DNA from: Gellertiella hungarica
GTDB lineage: Bacteria; Pseudomonadota; Alphaproteobacteria; Rhizobiales; Rhizobiaceae
DNA: 64,000 bases
NCBI RefSeq assembly: GCF_014197145.1
Contig: NZ_JACIEZ010000001.1
Location: 1 to 64,000, forward strand
Direction of reading: 5' to 3'
Part shown: in pieces, positions 46,901 through 58,021 of the stretch
Position numbering within the stretch: position 1 is the first letter of the stretch
How the letters are laid out: every line of letters begins with the position of its first letter
Program-made: the position numbers and the translations under genes
Notes under the pieces: generated by a model
The model's database searches: none
Told to the model about the DNA's origin: nothing
Seen by the model: only the letters and a program-made list of their open reading frames with translations

Positions 46901-47053
46901 GAAGTCCGGGTCCTCCTTCTGCCCCATCCGCATCAGGCCGAGCGCGCCCATCACGATGATCAGGCCGAAGAGGAAGCGGATGATGCTGGGATGCTGGATC
47001 GCCCAGCGCGACAGGTTGAAACCTGCGCCGTCATTGGTCGAAGAGGTCGACAT
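43934..47053 (-). CDS. RND-family efflux pump inner-membrane transporter (HAE1 type)
   Basis: This 1039-residue transporter has the AcrB/MexB architecture: an N-terminal transmembrane helix (residues 25-42), a large periplasmic porter domain, helices 2-6 (about 345-540), a second periplasmic half and helices 7-12 near the end. The proton-relay aspartates of helix 4 are Asp411 and Asp412 (LGLLVDDAMIVVE). Motifs GKEDPDFTFRA-like near residue 47 and MQDQVVNKIE fit multidrug or heavy-substrate HAE-type pumps. It exports drugs, dyes or phenolics with the adaptor encoded upstream. No outer-membrane channel gene is present, so it must share one. The ATG at 47053 follows AAGGTG. Confidence 0.93.
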   Translation of the reverse strand: MSTSSTNDGAGFNLSRWAIQHPSIIRFLFGLIIVMGALGLMRMGQKEDPDFTFRAMIIQVAWPGASIEEMQDQVVNKIERKLQETPHLDYIKSFSRAGSAIITINIAGDTNAAQVKDAFYQVRKKVGDIRSELPSGLYGPYFNDEFGDTYITLHALNGEGFSYPELKQFAIKARDMLLQTPGVEKAVILGDQPQKIFIDVSTKALAERGLTIRDISAAIAGQNDMDPAGTVTTADRSVRISVDGGVTTPEDIRQLRLAAGNQVFRLGDIARVYEGFEDPPSRKFRYNGIDSVEIGVVMAKGFKVTDVGTAVEATYERFRETLPVGVSVGQISNQPEVVREAMAEFGQALIEALIIVLVVSLLSIGWRSGMVIAITIPLVLAATFAVMEMMGIELQRISLGALIIALGLLVDDAMIVVELMERKLEEGLPKLEAASFAYTSTSFPMLTGTLITTAGFIPVGFAASTAGEYVSSLFYVVGIALVCSWIVAVLFTPWLGHMILKHRPHAEGEVRDVFGSPFYRRLRATVGWAVRHRIIVLLATVAVFGASIYSFRFIPQNFFPQSSRPEILVDMWMPEGTAIGEVERQAKALEARILDDKDKTFVATFIGEGAPRFFLPLDQQLRNPNFAQLLVMAKDVDSRERLIRKLRDILAKDFPTVRSKVDRLFLGPPVGWPVQMRVSGPDRDEVRRIATEVEAVYRKNPLLSAVHDDWLEQVPAMRLVIDQDRARALGVSSQRVRQMLQAAMSGAPLSEFRSGEETISIVVREPAENRSLLTAVNSVYVPTDNGRFVPVSQVARVEPVLENGIEWRRDRMPTITVRGVVPDDVQSNEVALSVFDQLKPLRDGLAPGYKIEIQGGVEESATSQASIAAKVPVMLIIIVLLLMVQLQHFGKAMLVLATGPLGIIGAAAALLVSGAPFGFVAILGVIALLGIIIRNSIILVDQIDQDIAAGMERMEAIVEATVRRFRPIVLTALTAVLALIPISRGAFWGPLAYAMMGGILVATVLTVLVLPAGYALFFGRARQKTEKRPEIGEDTVPST

Positions 47054-47108
47054 GGCACACCTTGGGTCTATGGAGCGGGGACGGGAGGGGGGGGCTTTCG
47101 CCCCGCGG

Positions 47109-48257
47109 TCAGATGGCGGGTTTTGCAGCCGCGTTCGCGGCAAGCGCCTCGCGGAAGCCTTCGGGCAGCTTCACCTTGCGCTTGTCGGTCATGAACTGGG
47201 TGCCGGCGGCAACCACGAGATCGCCCCGCTTCAGCCCGTCGTCGATGGCCACGCCATCGGCGGTGAAGGCGCCGGCCCTGACCTCGCGCGGCGAGACCGT
47301 CTTGCTCTGCGCATCGACCACCCAGACCACCGTGCGGCCCTCGGTCTTCGACAGGGCCGAAAGCGGCAGGTTGACCACGGGATGGCCGCTCTTGCGGCTG
47401 GCCTCGACGGTGGCGGTCATGCCGAGGCGGACGCGCGGATCGTCGTCGAGGGAGACACGCACGGCAAAGGTGCGCGAAAGCGGATCGGCGCTTGCGGCGA
47501 TCTCGCGCACCTTGCCGCGAAGATCGATCCCGGCATCCGCCCAGAAGCGGGCGCGCACCGGCTGGCCGACGCTGAAGGCGGCGATATCCATCTCCGGCAC
47601 GGCGATCTGCACTTCCTTCTCGTCGTCGGCGGCAATCACCACGGCGATGCTGCCGGCGCCGATCACCTGGCCGGCCTCGGCCTGAACGGCGGTGACCACG
47701 CCGTCGCGGTCGGCGGTCAGGTCGGCATAGCGGAGCTGGTTGCGGGCCTCGTCGAGCTGCGCCTCGGCCGAGGTGCGGGTGGAAAGCGCCTGATCATAGG
47801 CGAGCTTGCGCTGTTCGAGCAGCGAGAGCGGAATGGTCTTCTGGCGGTAGAGCTGGTCGGCGCGCCGGAAGGCGGCTTCCGCCGTCTCGAACTGCTGGCG
47901 GGCCGCATCGAGGCTCGCCCTGGCGCGGCTTTCCGCCAGCGTGATGTCGGACCGGTCGAGGCTGAGCAGCACGTCGCCCTTCTTCACGCGGTCGCCGATG
48001 TCGACGCGGCGATCGATGATCTTGCCGTTGATGCGGAAGCCGAGATTCATCTCCGTCCGCGCCTTGACGGAACCGGAATAGACGAGGGTGGAGGAGACCT
48101 CCGCCGGCTCGACCTTGACGATCTTCACGGGGCGGATTTCCTCGACGGTCTCGACCTTTTCCTGCGAGCAGGCCGACAGCGCAAAGGCGGCGGCGGCCAG
48201 CGCGGTTGCGGTCAGGGCCGTGCGGAGCGTGCGGCCAAAGGGGGTGGGCTGCATCAT
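47109..48257 (-). CDS. RND efflux periplasmic adaptor lipoprotein (membrane fusion protein)
   Basis: This 382-residue MFP has a lipoprotein signal with lipobox LSAC and acylated Cys30. It then shows a barrel-sandwich lipoyl half (GKIIDRRVDIGDRVKKGDVL), an alpha-hairpin rich in Ala/Arg/Glu (about 105-165), the second lipoyl half (DRDGVVTAVQAEAGQVIG) and a beta-barrel domain (VEASRKSGHPVVNLPLSAL). It couples the RND transporter to an outer-membrane channel. Two adjacent ATGs at 48257/48254 follow AAGGAACTGAG. It sits between the TetR gene and the transporter gene. Confidence 0.92.
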   Translation of the reverse strand: MMQPTPFGRTLRTALTATALAAAAFALSACSQEKVETVEEIRPVKIVKVEPAEVSSTLVYSGSVKARTEMNLGFRINGKIIDRRVDIGDRVKKGDVLLSLDRSDITLAESRARASLDAARQQFETAEAAFRRADQLYRQKTIPLSLLEQRKLAYDQALSTRTSAEAQLDEARNQLRYADLTADRDGVVTAVQAEAGQVIGAGSIAVVIAADDEKEVQIAVPEMDIAAFSVGQPVRARFWADAGIDLRGKVREIAASADPLSRTFAVRVSLDDDPRVRLGMTATVEASRKSGHPVVNLPLSALSKTEGRTVVWVVDAQSKTVSPREVRAGAFTADGVAIDDGLKRGDLVVAAGTQFMTDKRKVKLPEGFREALAANAAAKPAI

Positions 48258-48267
48258 GATCTCAGTT

Positions 48268-48354
48268 CCTTGTTCGTGCGCCGCATGGGCGGCGGGCCTT
48301 GTTCGTGCGCCGCACGGGCGGCAAGTCTTGTTCAGTGCGCCGAAGCGGCGGCGG
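48268..48354 (-). repeat. 29-bp tandem repeat, three copies
   Basis: Units at 48268-48296 and 48297-48325 differ at 3 of 29 positions. A third, more diverged unit at 48326-48354 reaches into the last codons and stop of the TetR gene. Each contains the dyad-like GTGCGCCGCA...GGGCGGC. The repeat fills the tetR-MFP gap and makes up part of the MFP leader. Confidence 0.8.
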
Positions 48355-48946
48355 GCGGCGCGTATTTCAGGGCGCGCAACAGGAAATCCGCGCTCTGCTC
48401 GGGCGTGGCGCGGTTTTTGCGGGGCGGGCATTGGGAGACGCATTGCGGATGAACCAGCGCCGTCATGCCCGACAGGAAGCACTTGGCGGACACTTCCGAA
48501 TCCTGCGGCGGGAACTCGCCGTTGCGGATGCCGTCCTCGATGATGGACTGGGCGGTCCGCCACTGCCGCTCGATATGCGCCTCGATGACCGGCCACTGCT
48601 TTTCCATGGCGACCACCACCATCTCGTGGACCTTTTCCTCCACAAGGAAGGTCTCGACGGTGAGGCGGTGCATCTCGAGGAGGAAGCGGCGCAGGCGCTC
48701 CTCCGCGGGCAGGTCGAGGGCGGCGATGTCACGGGCGAGCGTGTCGTTCTGCGCCAGCATGCGGCGCGCGAGCTCCTCGTGGATGTCGGCCTTGGAGCGG
48801 AAGAAACGGTAGATGTTGGCCGGCGACATGCCGAGGTCGCGGGCGATGTCGGCCACGTTGGTCTTGGCGTAGCCGTAGACCCGGAAGAGCTTCTCGGCGC
48901 TTTCCAGGATCCGGCGGATGTTGTCCTCGTGGGTCATTTCGGTCAT
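48332..48946 (-). CDS. TetR-family repressor of the RND efflux operon
   Basis: This 204-residue regulator has an N-terminal TetR helix-turn-helix (VADIARDLGMSPANIYRFFRS, about residues 30-50) and an all-helical ligand domain. The C-terminus is Pro/Ala-rich and encoded by the third unit of a tandem repeat. It is the first gene of the efflux operon, followed by the adaptor and transporter. Self-repression and drug-induced release are inferred from family and from a palindrome over the promoter. Confidence 0.9.
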   Translation of the reverse strand: MTEMTHEDNIRRILESAEKLFRVYGYAKTNVADIARDLGMSPANIYRFFRSKADIHEELARRMLAQNDTLARDIAALDLPAEERLRRFLLEMHRLTVETFLVEEKVHEMVVVAMEKQWPVIEAHIERQWRTAQSIIEDGIRNGEFPPQDSEVSAKCFLSGMTALVHPQCVSQCPPRKNRATPEQSADFLLRALKYAPPAAASAH

Positions 48947-48981
48947 GGCGTGCGGCCAATTGTTCGCTGAAAGATAACTTC

Positions 48982-49018
48982 TGACGAAATTTATAATTCG
49001 TCAGTCGTCATAAATCAA
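48982..49018 (-). promoter_or_regulatory. tetR-RND operon promoter with overlapping palindromic operator
   Basis: On the minus strand, a -35 TTGATT (49018-49013), a 17-bp spacer and a -10 TATAAA (48995-48990) form a good sigma-70-type promoter 44 bp upstream of tetR. A dyad TGACGAA-n8-TTCGTCA (48982-49003) covers the -10, and a further TCGTCA copy lies at 49005-49010. TetR binding here would block RNA polymerase. Confidence 0.7.
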
Positions 49019-49131
49019 GGGGTGGGGCTCATTTTCCCGCGGCGCGGAGGGGACCCATGCGGATCCATGGACCCGCTGCCGCGCCTGCCGGCCGTGCCGG
49101 GCAGCGGCGGCCCGGCGATGCGAGTTCCCCC

Positions 49132-49161
49132 TTGACTCCGGTCAGACCGCAATTCTATTCT
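49132..49161 (+). promoter_or_regulatory. Candidate promoter of the amiC-like operon
   Basis: TTGACT (49132-49137), an 18-bp spacer and TATTCT (49156-49161) form a plausible sigma-70-type promoter about 90 bp before the TTG start at 49251. The leader would contain a 6-bp stem (GAAGCC/GGCTTC, 49203-49220) with a 6-nt loop and a weak hairpin just before it. The rest of the 304-bp gap (48947-49250) holds the divergent efflux promoter and shows nothing else. Confidence 0.5.
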
Positions 49162-49250
49162 GATGCATACATCAGGAAAGTGACGGGCATCTGCGCCCCA
49201 CCGAAGCCTTGCCGGGCTTCCGTGGGCCTGTTGTCATTTGGGGGAACAAC

Positions 49251-50417
49251 TTGGCTGAGAAGATCCGCGTGCCGGTCGGCATTCTCTTTTCCCGTTCCGG
49301 GTCCTATGCCGGTCCGGCCGGGCAGGGCTATGCCGGCGCGCTTTCGGCCATCGAGGCCGTCAATGCCGATCCGGAAAGCCGCTTCGAGCTGCGGCCCGTG
49401 GTGGCGGATCCGGGCGGCAATACCGACCGCTACGCCCCGCTTGCCCGTAAGCTGCTCGTCGAGCACGGGGTCAAGCACATCGTCGGCTGCACCACGTCCT
49501 GGAGCCGCAAGGAGGTGATCCCCGTCATCGAGAAGACGGATGCGCTCCTGTGGTATCCCTGCATGTACGAGGGTTTCGAGGCGAGCGAGAACGTCGTCTA
49601 TGTGGGCGCCTGCTCCAACCAGCATGTCCTGCCGATCCTGGAATTCGCCATGCCCGCCTTCGGCGACAAGGGCTTTCTCGTCGGCTCCAACTATATCTGG
49701 GGCTGGGAAACCTGCCGGCTTGCCCGCGAGGTGATCGGCCGGTCGGGCGGCGTGGTGCTCGGCGAGCGGCAGGTGTCGCTGGGTGACACGGATATCGGCC
49801 ACATCGTCGAGGAAATCCGCCGCAAGCGGCCGGATTTCATCCTGAATTCGCTGGTCGGGCCGTCCTCCTACGCCTTCCTGAAGGCCTACCGGGCGCTTGG
49901 GGAAGAGGATCCGGATTTCCTGCCCGCGCGCCGTCCGGTGCTGAGCTGCAATTTCCTGGAAAACGAGATGCGCGAGATCGCCCCCGCCTACGAGGGCAAC
50001 TTCACCACCGCGATCTACTTCCAGGCGCTGGAAACGGCCGACAACCGCGCCTTTCTCGCCAGCCTCGATCCCGCGCTCGTCGATGGTGGCATCTCCGCCT
50101 GCTTCGCGCAGGCCTATGCCTCGGTGCTGCTGATCCGCGCCGGACTCGAGGCGGCGGAACAGGCAACGGCCACCGCGCAGCTCGAGGCGGTCAAGGCCCT
50201 GCGGCCTTCAACGCCGCTCGGGCCGCTCACCATCGATCCCGCGACCAATCACCTGCATGCGCCCGTCCACATCGCCCGGGGCACGGCGGACGGCCGCTAC
50301 GCGGTGTTCCATCACTCCCGGGAAGCCGTGGCGCCGGACCCGTTCCTCAGCCGCACGCCGCTGACCGTGGGTGCCCGCCAGACGCCGGCCCCGGCCCGCC
50401 TGAGGATCGTCCCATGA
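49251..50417 (+). CDS. amiC: AmiC-like cytosolic amide sensor (Peripla_BP_5)
   Basis: This 388-residue protein matches AmiC, the ligand sensor of the aliphatic amidase operon. It shows PVGILFSRSGSYAG, the ADPGGNTDRYAPLARKLL segment, VGCTTSWSRKEVIPVIEK, LLWYPCMYEGFE, GSNYIWGWET and the C-terminal PDPFL. It has no signal peptide, as expected for a cytosolic sensor. I start it at the TTG at 49251, directly after GGGGGAACAAC. In Pseudomonas AmiC holds AmiR inactive until an amide binds. Here the AmiR-like gene follows with an ATGA overlap, so the pair should work as one complex. The inducer is probably a small amide or related compound. Confidence 0.9.
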   Translation: MAEKIRVPVGILFSRSGSYAGPAGQGYAGALSAIEAVNADPESRFELRPVVADPGGNTDRYAPLARKLLVEHGVKHIVGCTTSWSRKEVIPVIEKTDALLWYPCMYEGFEASENVVYVGACSNQHVLPILEFAMPAFGDKGFLVGSNYIWGWETCRLAREVIGRSGGVVLGERQVSLGDTDIGHIVEEIRRKRPDFILNSLVGPSSYAFLKAYRALGEEDPDFLPARRPVLSCNFLENEMREIAPAYEGNFTTAIYFQALETADNRAFLASLDPALVDGGISACFAQAYASVLLIRAGLEAAEQATATAQLEAVKALRPSTPLGPLTIDPATNHLHAPVHIARGTADGRYAVFHHSREAVAPDPFLSRTPLTVGARQTPAPARLRIVP

Positions 50418-51022
50418 CCGGCGCATTCACCACACCCTCCTTCGAAGGCCTGAAGGCGCTGCTTCTGCATCGCGAGCATGCCAATACCGAGGCGCTGGAG
50501 CGCCAGTTCGCCCGCATCGGGGTGCGCGTCACCCGTGTCTGGCCGGAGCTCGAGCCCGGGCTGGGCTTCGGCGATTTCGACATCCTGCTCTTCGATGCGG
50601 ACATGGGCTATGACGGCCAGTTCGCCTGGGCCCCGGGGGAAGCGCCGATGCCCACCATCGCGCTGATCGGCTCCGAGGCGCCCGGCCGGGTCAGCTGGGC
50701 CGCGGCCCATGGCGCGGATGCGCAGATGCTGAAGCCCATCGGCTCTTCCGGCGCCTATTCCGCGCTCGTCATCGCCACCCATGCCTTCGCACGGCGCAAG
50801 GCGCTGGAGCAGAAGGTCGAGACGCTGATCGGGCGGCTGAACAATCGCGAGCGGCTGGCCGAGGCGGTCGCGGTGCTGATGGTCCGCCACGGACTGAGCG
50901 CCAGCGCCGCCTACAACCGCCTGCGCCGCAGCGCCATGGAGGCGCGCGTCACCATGGACGATGCAGCGCTGCGCATCCTCGACGAAACCGGCGCAGGGGA
51001 GGAAAAGTCCAGTGGCCTCTGA
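50414..51022 (+). CDS. amiR: AmiR-like ANTAR antiterminator
   Basis: This 202-residue protein has an N-terminal pseudo-receiver (about 12-120; FDILLFDADMG holds the central strand), a coiled-coil linker (RRKALEQKVETLIGRLNN, about 127-144) and a C-terminal three-helix ANTAR domain (145-200; VAVLMVRHGLSASAAYNRL). ANTAR proteins bind hairpins in nascent RNA and prevent terminator formation. AmiR is held by AmiC, not by phosphorylation. The gene is coupled to amiC and overlaps the permease gene by 11 bp. Its RNA target is presumably the leader of this same operon. Confidence 0.9.
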   Translation: MTGAFTTPSFEGLKALLLHREHANTEALERQFARIGVRVTRVWPELEPGLGFGDFDILLFDADMGYDGQFAWAPGEAPMPTIALIGSEAPGRVSWAAAHGADAQMLKPIGSSGAYSALVIATHAFARRKALEQKVETLIGRLNNRERLAEAVAVLMVRHGLSASAAYNRLRRSAMEARVTMDDAALRILDETGAGEEKSSGL

Positions 51023-51908
51023 ACCCGTTTCCGCCGGCCTTGCCGCGCCCGCCCTTCCGGGCTTCTGGCGGCGCTTCTTCCGCCGCAAGCTTGCCACAGC
51101 CGGCCTGGCCGTGCTGGTGCTGATCGTTCTCGCGGCGGTGCTTGCGCCGTGGATCTCGCCCTACAATCCCGACGAGCAGTTCTTCGACGGGCTGACGCTC
51201 GAGGGCGCGCCGCTGCCGCCCAATGCGCAATACTGGTTCGGGACCGATCTCGTCGGCCGCGACCTCTTCAGCCGCATCCTCTACGGCGCGCGCACCTCGC
51301 TCGTCATCGGCATTCTCGCCAATGGCGTCTCGGTGCTGATCGGCGCGCTGGTCGGGATTACGGGCGGCTATTTCAAGGGCTGGGCCAGCGCGGCCCTGAT
51401 GCGCTTCACCGACCTGATGATGGCCTTTCCGGCACTCCTTCTCGCCATCGTGCTGGCGGCGATGTTCCGGCCGAGCCTGCTCATCGTCGCGCTCGTCATC
51501 GCCATGGTGAACTGGGTGCAGATCGCCCGCGTGCTCTATACCGAGACCCGCTCGCTGGCCGAGCGCGACTTCATCGAGGCCGAACGGGCGCTGGGCGCGG
51601 GAACGGTGCGCATCCTCACCCGCCACATCCTGCCGCATCTGGTGCCGACGATCCTCGTCTATTCCACGCTCGGCATCGCCACCACGGTGCTTCTCGAGGC
51701 GACGCTGTCCTATCTCGGCATCGGCGTGCAGCCGCCGACCGCCTCCTGGGGCAACATCATCTTCGAAAACCAGACCTATTTCACCAGCGCGCCCTGGCTG
51801 GTCTTCATTCCCGGCGCCGCGATCATCCTGCTCGCGCTGGCCTTCAACCTCGTGGGCGACGCCCTGCGCGACCTTCTCGATCCCACACAGCAGGGGCATC
51901 ACGGATGA
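51012..51908 (+). CDS. Peptide-type ABC transporter permease (DppC-like)
   Basis: This 298-residue permease has a first helix near residues 30-50 (GLAVLVLIVLAAVLAPW), the YWFGTDLVGRDLFSR motif and an EAA loop (IEAERALGAGTVRILTRHIL). The GTG at 51012 follows GGAGGAAAA and overlaps the AmiR stop, so it is coupled to the regulator. It carries substrate for the formamidase pathway. Confidence 0.9.
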   Translation: MASEPVSAGLAAPALPGFWRRFFRRKLATAGLAVLVLIVLAAVLAPWISPYNPDEQFFDGLTLEGAPLPPNAQYWFGTDLVGRDLFSRILYGARTSLVIGILANGVSVLIGALVGITGGYFKGWASAALMRFTDLMMAFPALLLAIVLAAMFRPSLLIVALVIAMVNWVQIARVLYTETRSLAERDFIEAERALGAGTVRILTRHILPHLVPTILVYSTLGIATTVLLEATLSYLGIGVQPPTASWGNIIFENQTYFTSAPWLVFIPGAAIILLALAFNLVGDALRDLLDPTQQGHHG

Positions 51909-52825
51909 TTTCCTACATCGCCCGCCGCCTTCTCCAGTCGCTCCTGATCCTCGTCGGCATCTCGGTCGTCACCTTCGCGCTGCTCTATCTGCTGCCCGCC
52001 GATCCCGCGCGGCAGATCGCCGGGCGCAGCGCGACGGCGGAGACGGTGGCAAACATCCGCGAGCAGCTGGGCCTGAACCTGCCCTTCTACCAGCAGTATC
52101 TGCGCTATGCGGCAGGGCTGGTCCAGGGCGATTTCGGCCGATCCTATCTCCAGAAGACCGAAGTGTCGGAGCTGATTGCCTCGCGCCTGCCGGCAAGCCT
52201 GCTGCTGATGGCCGGCGCCATCACCTGCGAGCTGCTGCTCGGCATCACCATGGGCCTGGTCGCCGCGCTCCGGCGCGGAAAGCCCGCCGACCACATCCTG
52301 ATGCTCGTCTCCTTCGTCGGCGTCTCGGCGCCGCAGTTCGTGGTCGGCATCATGATACTCTACGTCTTTGCGGTGACGCTCGGCTGGTTCCCCATCGGCG
52401 GCTACGGCACCTTCGCCCATCTCGTGCTGCCGTCGCTGACGCTCGGCATCCTCGGTGCCGGCTGGTATGCCCGCATGATGCGGTCTTCGATGATCGACGT
52501 CCTGCGGCAGGACTTCATCCGCACGGCCCATTCCAAGGGCATCTCCGGCCGCGCCGTCATCTGGCGCCATGCGCTGCCCAACGCGATCCTGCCCGTCATC
52601 GCCATGATCGGCATCGATATCGGCCTGTTCATGTCGGGCATCGTGGTGGTGGAAAGCGTCTTCGGCTGGCCGGGCATCGGCCAGCTCGCCTGGCAGGCGA
52701 TCCAGCGCGTCGACATCCCGATCATCATGGGCGTCACGCTCGTCTCGGCGCTCGCCATCGTCATCGGAAACTTCATCGCGGACATGGTGACGCCGTTCAT
52801 CGATCCGCGCATCAAGCTGCGCTGA
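51905..52825 (+). CDS. Peptide-type ABC transporter permease (DppB-like)
   Basis: This 306-residue permease begins with a transmembrane helix (LQSLLILVGISVVTFALLYL), has QGDFGRSYL after the first loop and an EAA loop (IRTAHSKGISGRAVIWRHAL). Its ATG overlaps the DppC-like stop (ATGA). The gene order C-B is the reverse of the other two peptide operons in this window. Confidence 0.92.
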   Translation: MISYIARRLLQSLLILVGISVVTFALLYLLPADPARQIAGRSATAETVANIREQLGLNLPFYQQYLRYAAGLVQGDFGRSYLQKTEVSELIASRLPASLLLMAGAITCELLLGITMGLVAALRRGKPADHILMLVSFVGVSAPQFVVGIMILYVFAVTLGWFPIGGYGTFAHLVLPSLTLGILGAGWYARMMRSSMIDVLRQDFIRTAHSKGISGRAVIWRHALPNAILPVIAMIGIDIGLFMSGIVVVESVFGWPGIGQLAWQAIQRVDIPIIMGVTLVSALAIVIGNFIADMVTPFIDPRIKLR

Positions 52826-52874
52826 GGGTCCCGCCGGGCCCGAGGCGAACAACGAAAACCAGAGGAGAACGATC

Positions 52875-54486
<1,612 letters not shown>

Positions 54487-54497
<11 letters not shown>

Positions 54498-55431
54498 CTG
54501 CAACTACACCATCCATGGCCGCCATCACCATTTCGGCTGGGACCGCTCGTTCCAGCCGGTGGAGACGGTGGCGCCGGGCTCCATCATCCGTTTCGAATGC
54601 ATGGACAGCGGCAGCGGCCACTTCACCCGCGAAAGCACCGTGGCCGATATCGGCACGCTGGATTTCTCCAAGGTCAACCCGGTCACCGGTCCCGTCTATG
54701 TCGACGGGGCCGAGCCCGGCGATGCCATCAAGGTGACGATCCACGAATTCGAGCCGTCCGGCTTCGGCTGGACGGGGATCATCCCCGGCTTCGGGCTTCT
54801 GGCCGACCAGTTCACGGAGCCGGCGCTGGCGCTGTGGTCCTATGACCGGGAAAGCATGACGCCGGCCGCCTTCGGCAAGCATGCCCGCGTGCCGCTGAAG
54901 CCCTTCGCCGGCACCATCGGACTGGCGCCGGCCGAGGCGGGGCATCACTCCGTGGTGCCGCCGCGCCGGGTGGGCGGCAATCTCGACATCCGCGACATCA
55001 CCGTCGGCACGGAACTCTACCTGCCGGTAGAGGTGGCGGGCGGGCTGTTCTCCATCGGCGATACCCATGCGGCGCAGGGGGATGGCGAGGTCTGCGGCAC
55101 GGCCATCGAGAGCCAGATGAACCTCACGCTGACGCTCGACCTCGTGAAGGGCGCCAACCTGAAGATGCCGCGCTTCACGACGGCAGGACCCGTGACGCGG
55201 CATCTCGATGCGCGCGGCTACGAGGTGACGACGGGCATCGGCGCCGACCTGATGGAGGGCGCGAAGGCCGCCGTCTCCAACATGGTCGACCTCCTTGCCC
55301 GCCAGCACAACCTGACGGCGGAGGATGCCTACATGCTCTGCTCCGTCTGCGGCGACCTGCGCATCAGCGAGATCGTCGACATGCCGAACTGGGTCGTATC
55401 CTTCTACTTCCCGCGCATCGTCTTCGAATGA
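54487..55431 (+). CDS. fmdA: Acetamidase/formamidase (FmdA/AmdA family)
   Basis: This 314-residue hydrolase belongs to the FmdA_AmdA family, which releases ammonia from formamide, acetamide or related amides in the cytosol. Conserved segments are GSGHFTRESTVADI, VNPVTGPVYVDGAEPGD, the DTHAAQGDGEVCGTAIES signature and CSVCGDLRISEIVD. The ATG at 54487 lies inside the last codons of the binding-protein gene (11-bp overlap). With AmiC/AmiR and the importer in the same operon, it is the likely enzyme for the inducing amide. The symbol reflects the family, not a tested substrate. Confidence 0.88.
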
Positions 55432-55495
55432 GCGAAACGGGGGCCGCGTTCTCGGCCCCCGTCCCACTCCCTTCCAGAAAAGGCACTGCCCGACC

Positions 55496-57280
<1,785 letters not shown>

Positions 57281-57347
57281 CGGAAGGCGCCCAAGACCGG
57301 GCAGGCGGCGGCTCGGCGCCGGCCGCCGTCCCGGGCAGGGCCCTGCG

Positions 57348-57506
57348 TCATATGCGTCCCATCAGCATCAGCACGATGACGATCACGAGCACGAGGCCGA
57401 GACCGGAGCTCGGATAGTAGCCCCATGCCGTGCTGTGCGGCCACACGGGGAGCGCACCGATGAGAACCAGGATGAGGATGATGACGAGAATGGTACCGAC
57501 GCTCAT
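57348..57506 (-). CDS. DUF3309-family small membrane protein
   Basis: This 52-residue protein has two hydrophobic segments (TILVIILILVLIGAL and LGLVLVIVIVLMLMG) joined by a PVWPHSTAWGYYPSSG loop. This matches the DUF3309 pattern common in proteobacteria, often near stress genes. The ATG at 57506 follows GGAGACAATC. It lies 54 bp downstream of the PRC-barrel gene. Its function is unknown. Confidence 0.85.
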   Translation of the reverse strand: MSVGTILVIILILVLIGALPVWPHSTAWGYYPSSGLGLVLVIVIVLMLMGRI

Positions 57507-57560
57507 GATTGTCTCCTTCTGCTGGGCCGCTGCGACCGGCAGGCCGCAGGCGGCGGGGTC

Positions 57561-57956
57561 TCACTGGGAATAGGTGAAAGGCGGAAGCCGCTTGAGGTTG
57601 TCCTTCGTCGCGCCGCGCAGCAGGAGCTGGTCGCCCTTGCGCTCGAAGGAACTGGCGGGAACGACGACAAGCGTGTCGCCGAGCCCGAGAAAGCCGCCCA
57701 CGGACAGCACCGCGAAGGGCACGTTGCCCGCCGGGCCGATGATCAGGTCGTCCACGGTGCCCACGGCCTCGCCGTCGCCGTTGACCACGGTCGCGCCGAT
57801 GAATTTCGAGGCCCGGTAGCCGCCTGCCAGCGCATTCGGATCGATCTGCTCGAGGGTGATCACTGTCGTGGTGGTGCTGGTCTGCGCAAGGGCTGCGGCC
57901 GGCAGGGCGCCGGCGGTGGCAGAGGCAGCCAGGAAGAGGAAGGTGCTGGGTTTCAT
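57561..57956 (-). CDS. Exported PRC-barrel domain protein
   Basis: This 131-residue protein has a signal peptide (TFLFLAASATAGALPAAALA, cleavage after ALA-Q near residue 24) and a PRC-barrel domain: SKFIGATVVNGDGEAVGTV, DDLIIGPAGNVPFAVLSVGG, LVVVPASSF. PRC-barrel proteins of this type are periplasmic and often stress-induced. It is grouped with DUF3309, CsbD and DUF883 genes. The ligand is unknown. Confidence 0.87.
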   Translation of the reverse strand: MKPSTFLFLAASATAGALPAAALAQTSTTTTVITLEQIDPNALAGGYRASKFIGATVVNGDGEAVGTVDDLIIGPAGNVPFAVLSVGGFLGLGDTLVVVPASSFERKGDQLLLRGATKDNLKRLPPFTYSQ

Positions 57957-58021
57957 GCTGTCTGTCCGTGGAAGCGCCGGGCAGGCCGCCGCAGCGGCCC
58001 GCCCGACGAAGGATAAAACGA

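Noticed and set aside
44390-47194. Long plus-strand frame opposite the RND transporter
   Set aside because: Asp/His/Gly-rich antisense translation without any recognisable motif.
49203-49220. Calling the GAAGCC/GGCTTC hairpin a proven ANTAR site
   Set aside because: The loop TTGCCG lacks the expected conserved A and G positions and its partner hairpin is weak, so it is only listed as a possibility.
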